Shown: in pieces, positions 57,051-64,000 of the stretch
How the letters are laid out: every line of letters starts with the position of its first letter
How positions within the stretch are numbered: position 1 is the first letter of the stretch
Origin: Poecilobothrus nobilitatus
Lineage: Eukaryota > Arthropoda > Insecta > Diptera > Dolichopodidae
Length of the DNA stretch: 64,000 nucleotides
Assembly: GCA_947095535.1 (NCBI GenBank)
Contig: OX352772.1
Coordinates: 252,868,040 to 252,932,039 of the forward strand
Direction: 5' to 3'
Notes under the pieces: generated by a model
Databases searched by the model: none
What the model saw: the letters and a program-made list of their open reading frames with translations, nothing else
What the model was told of the DNA's origin: nothing
Made by a program: the position numbers and the translations under genes

Positions 57051-57392
57051 TATATATATATATTTTTTTTAACTGTATTCATCAACATTTTTTTAATAAA
57101 ATTTTATGTATAATATACCCATATTATTTGATCTTTCCTCCTATAATAATTTAGTTCAATCAATCTTGATGTGCACATGTATTTTGTATTAGAATTTAGC
57201 AAACCACAAAGTATATGGGTACAATATTTTTATGTTGCTAAATTATTTTGTTTTAAAACATTTGTTTAGGATTTAAATCAGAATATTTGTTGTCAACATT
57301 CTTTATTGCATATTGAATATGCATGGCGTTAAAAATTAATGTTTTATGTGTTTTATTTAGGAACATTTATTATGTATATTGTGTATATAGAT

Positions 57393-59815
57393 CATAACCT
57401 ACATTAATTTTTAGAAGGCCTGGACATTGAGAGAGGAAAGCTAAATAGTAGTTCTTTTTTTCAAAAAAAATACACGTAGTCTTATGGAAAAAAAAGGTAG
57501 TCCTCCTAGAAATCTGGAAATAACACAAAAACTACAGATTTTTTTTAATTTCGTCCTAAGGGAGCATTAAAGTTCCATCTTTTTTACGTTTTTTAGTAAA
57601 AAGAAATTTTTAAAAATTTTAAATTTTCATTCATAAATATGCATTTTAAAAAATGTCTTCCAACTACTTTTCAACAAAAAAAAGCTTCTTAAAAACTTTT
57701 TAAAAGAGCATTAATTTGGTACATTACTGAGCAAAAAAAATGTTGAAAACTAATTTCTATTGAAATATTGATTTGCTTTAATAAATATTGTAAATTTTTT
57801 AGAATGCATATAAAATTAAGTGCAAAAAATAAACTATTTAATTATTTTTACAATAAGTTAATTTATGTTAACTTATTTAAAATTTAGTAAAAATAAAATA
57901 AATTAATATTATAAGTTATTTGCCTTTTCCTTTGAGGTAGGGGATATGGCGATTATTTTTAAAGTGGTATCGCCTGAAGACTAGGCCTTGAACTAAAATA
58001 ATAAAAATAAATATATTAATACATACAAATAATATATAAATAATTTTTTAATTAAATAATATGATATATTTAAAACAAAATTTAATAAAACAAAATAAAG
58101 TAATTAATTTATAACAAAACAATATTAAAAAAAGTAAAAAACAAAAAAAATATCACAAAAATCAATATTTTCCGACCGGATAGTAATAATAGATCTTAAG
58201 TGGGCAAAAATGAAAAATGATATGACGATTGTATCCCAACTATATATAGGTACTATATATACAACTATATATAGATTCATATCAAAAAGGTTAATTTAGT
58301 CAATAATACTATTTAATTTTTTGCGTTTTTCAATATCGTTCAATATTTTGAAATTGTTTTATTTCTGTATTGCCTGTCAAATAGGTAACTTAGATCGTTA
58401 TTAATTATTATTATAAATTTAAAATCACATTTAAAGTAATTATTTTCTATTAAAATATATAAAATAATATTATTTTGGCCTTTATATAATTTCCAGTATT
58501 TTAAATTTATTTTTTTACTAACATTTAAAACTAAATTAGAGAAATTTAAAATTATATTATCATCGCGTAAGTTTTTATCATTCGTTTCTATTAAATTTAC
58601 CAAGTAATTGGTGAATATACTTGGAACTGCATCTGGTATTAAACGTGGACTTTTATCATTATTTAATTTAAAACACAATTCTGAAAAATGCAATTTACAT
58701 ATGGAACTATAAGCTGTTGGTTGCCAGTCTGATCTTTGTACAAAGCTCTTTTGAGCTTCTCAAAGGCTCTTTATCCGGAAATTTAAAAGTAGCTACAGAT
58801 ATCGTGCTATTATTATAATTGGATTTACACCCAACAACCGAATATTTTCTACCCACTTTATTTAAGGAAATTATTAAAAAAGGCAATATTAGGCACTAAA
58901 TAATTGAATTAATTTTTTTAAATAGGTATTCATACAATAAAATCTTTTAAAAATAAAAATTCAATTCAAAAATTTAACTCTAAAAAAATATGACTATATA
59001 AAATAAAATATTACTAAAATTTAGAGTTATTTAAAACAAAATATGTATTACCTAATTTTTTCTAATACTTTTCAAATGTAATGTAAAATTTTATTCATAA
59101 AAAGATTATTATATTTCATGTAAGTATATGAATATTCTATTTACAATATTTTTTGTTTATAGACTGTATAGAAAAAAACGAAAATTGCTTAACCTGAATT
59201 TGGTACTTCTTTTTTTCTTTTCTTTAAAATATTGCTGAAAAATATGATTTGAAAGTTAATTTTTTTATTGACATAAAGATAAAACTTCAAACCTTATTTT
59301 TATATAAATTTTATAATTTTTTAATATAATTAAAAATATAAAAACTTAGTTTGAACTAAAATATATTTTCCAAATTTGCAGTACAATTTATTAGAAAGCT
59401 TTTAAATTATTAGGTTATGTTCACTAATTTATTATAATTGTGTACTCTTATAATTTTTTGAGAGTATTAAATGGCGACGATATGAAATGCTAGAGAAAAA
59501 CTAAAAATTTTATTATGTTGAAAATATGTTAAAAATTTCGAGTTGAAAGCTGAAATTTTGGTATGTTAAAGAAAAATTTCCATTATTTTAATATACAATG
59601 TGGCATGTTTGGGTAAATATTTCATATCGAAAACTCAAAAAGAAAATTGTTAAAAATCGGCATTTTTCTTAAACAAGAACAAAAACAGAAAAGAACAAAA
59701 AAATCTTTATGAAATGTCATTTTTGGAAGCTTTTTCTCACAATACATTTACAATTTTCACAAACGCATTTAAGTATTTCGATGTCCAGGCCTTCGAAAAA
59801 TTAATGTAGGTTATG
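57393..59815 (-). mobile_element. P-like DNA transposon with THAP fragment and 8-bp duplication
   Basis: The left end CATAACCTACATTAATTTTT-A-GAAGGCCTGGACAT and the reverse complement of the right end agree over about 36 bases with two mismatches. Both ends are flanked by the octamer ATATAGAT (57385-57392 and 59816-59823). CA-starting termini plus an 8-bp duplication fit P or hAT; the internal THAP-domain fragment points to P. At 2.4 kb with no catalytic domain it is non-autonomous. A second copy of its left subterminal sequence (ACGCAGTCTTATGGAAAAAA) lies outside at 60360-60600. Confidence 0.75.
58340..58855 (-). pseudogene. THAP-domain protein fragment (P-type transposase N-terminus)
   Basis: On the minus strand a first piece (58855-58750) reads YSVVGCKSNYNNS...TFKFPDKEP. 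After a frameshift near 58755-58745 it continues RSDWQPTAYSSICKLHFSELCF....PRLIPDAVPSIF (58740-58590), the C..C / W / C-x2-H / AVPSIF pattern of a THAP zinc finger. The first Cys expected before VVGC reads Ser, and a second piece is in a different frame, so it is damaged. The frame runs open to 58340 with a Lys/Asn-rich tail and no catalytic region. Confidence 0.65.
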
Positions 59816-59823
59816 ATATAGAT

Positions 59824-61319
59824 ATATACATATAAAATTTCATTCAAAATAATTCCAATTGCCAAATTCAAACTACATACATACATAATATATTTTTGTA
59901 TGTACATAGTAAAGAGTATAATAAAAAGTAAAGATCATTACAAAATTATGCTTTTGCGCATTACGCATTATTGTTTACAAACAAAATTTTGTCAACACAA
60001 AAAATTAAAACTATGTATGTAAATATGTATGTACGTACGTATGTAAATAATATTATGTTAAACTAATTTCCTAAATTATTTTGTTCCGCTCCATTTGTGT
60101 ATAATTTAAATCAAGATATTTGTCAAAAATTTTTACTGCATGATCTTATTAAGGGATTAGGTATGTAGGTAGGTGTTCAAGGTTAGATGTTTGTTTGGAT
60201 ATACGATATATTACTAATACTATACTATAGAAATATACAGTAAAATACATTTATGTATATCATTTTCATACCTGTTAGAAATGTTGCTTAAACCGAGACT
60301 CACATCAATTATCAGCCCATGAAGTGCAGAGAGTAAAAGCTTAATAAGGGGCCAGCTTTTAACAAATTTACACGCAGTCTTATGGAAAAAAATAGGGGGC
60401 CGACTATAAATCTTGAAATAACACAAAAACCATTTACTTTATTCAATTTGGTCCAAAGAAAAAATTAAATCGCATCTTTTTTACATAATTCATTAAAGAA
60501 AGATATTTTAAAATATAATATTTTCATTCATAAATATGCATTTAAAAAATTGTCTGCCTTTAAATTTTTTATTTTAAAAGCTTCTTAAGATAAATTGCCT
60601 TAATATCGTAATAGTATACGTCGAGACTACTTTCATACTTTAAAATTTTGTACACGCTTATATGGCTATAAACGAGACTCACATCAATTATGAAATTATT
60701 CATACGCGCAATACGTGAGAATCGATTGGAATTCTCTCACAACTACATTCATGTGTTTTCAGTTCTTGGCCTGTTTACTTAGGTCTTGCTTAAACTAAAA
60801 TTGGATTGTAATATTTATAATAACAGTATTTTGGTACAAATTTAACCCTTCGAGGTACTTCCATTATTTATGAATTACTGCAATAAAAAATATTTACTCT
60901 TGCTGTAATGGAATCGATTTAACGTCTCTTAATTTACTTAAACATTTGGTATAAAATTGTAAAACGTATTTTATATCAGAAACAATAATTAATGTATGTA
61001 AAAATATCCCTTTTTTTTTAAATTTAAATTATGTGTTTCATTTAAAACTAAAAAGTATAATATAAAATAATAAGTAAAAAAAATAATTTTTAAAATACAT
61101 ATGCTTTTATCAAAACCGAATTCGCCCCCTAAAAAGTAGAAAATAAAATTGAGTGCAAAACTTTAGCTTTTTGGACTGTTATAATATAAAAGTGAGTTGC
61201 TAGTGCAAGCATTTTGGACTGTTATAATATATAAGTAAATTGCTGGAATAAGGTTAAATAAAAATCTTTATTTATATTTTATAAATATTTTACTTTAATA
61301 CGTTTTATACTCAATTTTT
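59824..61319. other. AT-rich stretch with partial P-element subterminal copy
   Basis: 60360-60600 repeats the P-like element's left subterminal sequence (57465-57690) with divergence. ACGAGACTCACATCAATTAT at 60664 recurs as CCGAGACTCACATCAATTAT at 60293. Near 61170-61245 a 51-bp unit with TTTTGGACTGTTATAATATA is tandemly doubled. No gene. Confidence 0.5.
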
Positions 61320-62340
61320 ATACCCGTACGATAGGATCGTGTATAATAAAATTACTCCTCCGTTTGTAACACCTCGAAATAAGCGAGCTAGATATACCTT
61401 CAAAGGTATGGATCAGATCAGAAAAAAATTCTAAGTCAATTGAGCCATGTCCGTTCGTCCGTCTGTCCGTCAGGACGCTAACTCAAAAACTAAGAAAGCT
61501 AGAATCTTGAAATTTACACAAAATATTCTAGGAGCAATTTGTAGGTTCCCTATTTTTTTTGGTTGAGTTCCGGCCAAAACAGCTCTCGAACACCTAACTT
61601 TTAGATTCCCACATTTTTTTTGAAATAGAGCTATGAAATTTTAACTACTGATAGATGCCACAAAAATATTAATTTTATTTTTAATAATTTTTTTTGTAGC
61701 CCCACCCGTTACGGAGCAACAGCTCCCCAAAGGTTCAAAAAAGCTCTATATTTAAATTGTTATAGCACAAGTTGTATAAAACATTATCTTCATTTTGAAA
61801 ACGGCAAACGATTACTGCTTTTATTAACTTTAAAAGCATATATACAATAAATATATAGTTGTGGCATACGGTGTCTTAATTTACCGTTATGCAAAACTAA
61901 AATTTTGCAAAATCCTTTAACCCTTCTATCTTCTAAACGGTTTAAGTTGGAAACTTGAAATTTTGACAGAAGTTAGACCTTTGAAAACAAGTATGAGTCA
62001 TTTCAGAAATTTTTTTTGTATCACCCCCCGTTTAGAAGCTGTAAAGAGTCAAAAATTGAAAATTTCCTATTTATATAATAAGAAAAATATAGGGTTACTT
62101 TATAATTGATGAAAGTGTTACTTGATTTTTTCAAATTTTCTAACAAATTTCTTTAACGAATTTTTTCCATTTTGTTTTTCGATAATTTGAAATTGTTGAA
62201 GATATAATGCGTAGTACAAACAAATGTAAATAAATAAACAACATAACGGTTGCTGGAAGAATTTTTATTTATATGATATTGATATAGATACATACTTATA
62301 TAATATCATGTTTATTTACATATCGTACATGTCACTGATG
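61320..62340. mobile_element. ATACCC-type repeat, second copy of the 40.5-kb family
   Basis: It starts ATACCCGTACGATAGGATCG with GTCCGTTCGTCCGTCTGTCCG near 61448-61470. It matches 40497-41372 to the base at CATGTCACTGATG, where homology stops and the RTE-like LINE begins. It keeps about 230 bases after the GTCC tract that copy 1 lacks, and lacks about 100 bases that copy 1 keeps. Confidence 0.7.
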
Positions 62341-64000
62341 GATATTTGGTTGCTGTTCCATATAGGCCGAAGTCTGCCAAATGCTGACCTTGCCTTGCTG
62401 ATTCTATTTTGTACATCTTCCCTAGTACCACCTGTAGGAGTTATTATGCTACCGAGATAACAGAATTCGTCTACGCTATCTATGTGTTGGCCTTCTAGCA
62501 TGATGGGGGTGTTGCTTGGGCAGTGAATAAACATTGCGTTAGTTTTGTTAATGTTTATTTCGAGGCCTCTTTTCCGTGCCGCCTGCTGTAGAAGGTTCAG
62601 TTTCGACTGTGTTTCAGCTTGGCTGTGCGACAAGAGGCAGATGTTGTCAGCGTAGTCGAGATCAGAGAGATTCCTATCATCTGACCAATTGACGCCATCC
62701 CAGGTGTTACTGATTTCTCTCATTATGTCATCCAAGGCTATTGTAAATAACAGTGGCGATAAAGGGCATCCTTGTTTGACTCCTGCATTCGTTGTGAATG
62801 GATCGTTGATATTTCCACTATGCGACACCGAGAGTTCGGCGTTATCATAGAGAGCACAGATTATTATCACGATTTTCCTTGGTGTTCACAAGGGCTTTCC
62901 ATATGGCTTCTCTTTGTATAGAGTCGAATGCCTTCTTAAAGTCAACGAAGACCAGACACAGCGGTGATCGCCATTCGTGTGATTGCTTCACTATTATTTT
63001 TAGTGTGTTGGCTTGATCGAGACAGCTTCTACCAGGTCTGAAGCCAGCTTGTTCGTTTCTTAGCGTGTTCTGCATCTCTTCTTGGAGTCTATTCTGAATA
63101 ATATTTGTGATGATTTTATATATCGTATATGTAAAATATCAGTAATGTAATACCCCTCCAGTTGTTGCAGTCAGAAAGATCACCTTTCTTTGGAATTTTG
63201 ATAATAATTCCTTTTTCCATGATGATGGTATTGTTTCTGATGCCCAAGCGCTTGTTATATGCGGCTGGATGAGTTCTGCTGATGATTGTGGATCTGATTT
63301 TAGTATCTCACTTGGTAGACCATCGTCTCCTGCTGCCTTATTACTTTTCAATCTTAAGATGGCGTCTTTAATCTCACGGATAGAAGGTGCTGAGCTGAGA
63401 ATGGCGGTGTTTTCTTCACTGAAGTCATTGGCGGTTACTTCCCATTGAGGGCTGTGTGTCGGCTGAATGTTGCTTATTTCCTCAAAGTGTTCTTTCCATC
63501 GCTGGTTTTGTTCTTGAACGTTAGTTAGAGCATTGCCGTTTCGATCTTTTATAGGGCGGTTAACTCTGTGAGATCGGTTTGTAAGACTATTTACGATATT
63601 GTGTACTGATCTTATATCATTCTTGCCAGCTGCTGTTTCTGCTTCTCTAGCCATTTTCTCAATTTCTCTCTTATCAGCCCTGGCTCCTTTCTTAACTAGT
63701 TTGCTCTGGGTCTGATACTGTTGCCTTAGCGAGATGGAGTTATCAGTATTCATTTGGTTCTTTAGTTGTTGCCTATGTTTAATTAGGTTCCATGTATGGT
63801 CAGAGATCCATGGTTTTCTATTATTCTGACGTATGCCTAGGACGTTTACTGATTTTTGTCGTATGGCTTTAGCTTTTTCATCCTATGACTGCTGCATGTT
63901 TTCTGATGCAGTTTGCTGGATAGCCGTTATGATATTAAATTTTACTGCTGGGTTTCTGAGCTGGTCTAAGATCGATTTGGCTTTGGGCTTCTGCGTGTTG
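62341..64000 (-). pseudogene. RTE-like non-LTR retrotransposon, 5' part beyond window
   Basis: From the window edge downward (minus): NRKPWISDHTW linker after an out-of-window endonuclease, with a TAG near 63884-63882; 63753-63139 with RWKEHFEEI, LKSNKAAGDDGLPSEIL; 63075-62845 with NEQAGFRPGRSCLDQ and CLVFVDFKKAFDS (RT motif with the first catalytic Asp); 62870-62341 with GVKQGCPLSPLLFTIALDDIM and the LDYADNICL box (YADN instead of YADD), then DEFCYLGS and AFGRLRPIWNS. The reading ends abruptly at 62341 against another repeat, so the 3' end is lost. Frames shift near 63140 and 62860. The clade call (RTE-like) rests on motif style. Confidence 0.75.

Overview
The window is about 64 kb of very AT-rich eukaryotic DNA with no recognisable host gene. 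It is a graveyard of nested mobile elements: a Polinton/Maverick (adintovirus-like) element, two Ty3/gypsy retrotransposons, two non-LTR retrotransposons, hAT, P-type and piggyBac DNA transposons, a Helitron, tRNA-like SINE heads, and several copies of a dispersed repeat that begins ATACCC and carries GTCCGTCCGTC tracts. Splice-like signals, C2H2 and THAP zinc fingers and these element families point to an insect. The ATACCC/GTCCGTCC repeats suggest a higher fly (Diptera); that assignment is inference from repeat style, not from a host gene.

Layout. 1-16962 is a decayed Polinton. In order it holds a partial unknown gene, a penton-like minor capsid gene, a small GRG protein, a tiny Lys/Arg-rich protein, the major capsid gene, an unknown IVDL-type gene, the adenain-like protease (still open), an unknown Ser-rich gene, two minus-strand genes (one with an intron directly after its start codon) and protein-primed DNA polymerase B. 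The major capsid gene is split by a complete Ty3/gypsy element (2775-9512) flanked by a 4-bp TACA duplication. No integrase or packaging ATPase of the Polinton lies in the window. 17-20.5 kb holds satellite-like repeats. 21153-23464 is a hAT element with an 8-bp target duplication and a nested repeat. 24.5-26.1 kb is a Helitron remnant with its 3' hairpin and CTAG end. 26.3-28.2 kb is an inverted-repeat element, followed by a minus-strand piggyBac remnant.

29.8-30.6 and 43.4-44.2 kb are inverted copies of one unknown sequence. Between them lie a palindromic repeat (32.1-34.1 kb), a CR1/Jockey-like LINE (34.5-39.8 kb) and a P-type transposon remnant. 44441-45708 is a small P-like element with an 8-bp duplication and a foldback element inside its coding region. 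46.4-49.7 kb is a minus-strand, internally deleted 17.6/297-like gypsy element with a tRNA-Ser-type primer site. 49.7-53.9 kb is an array of about two dozen 147-bp units inside the ATACCC repeat. 54-56.1 kb is a second copy of the P-type region seen at 40-43 kb. 56.6-57.4 kb has two tRNA-like SINE units. 57393-59815 is a P-like element with a THAP-domain fragment. 61.3-64 kb is another ATACCC repeat copy abutting a minus-strand RTE-like LINE that runs off the window.

Nearly all coding regions carry stops or frameshifts. The better preserved frames are the Polinton protease, the small capsid-associated proteins, the 206-aa gene and the two minus-strand Polinton genes. The nesting gives a relative history: Polinton first, then gypsy into its capsid gene; hAT before the ATACCC repeat inside it; the P-type segment before the ATACCC repeat at 40497.
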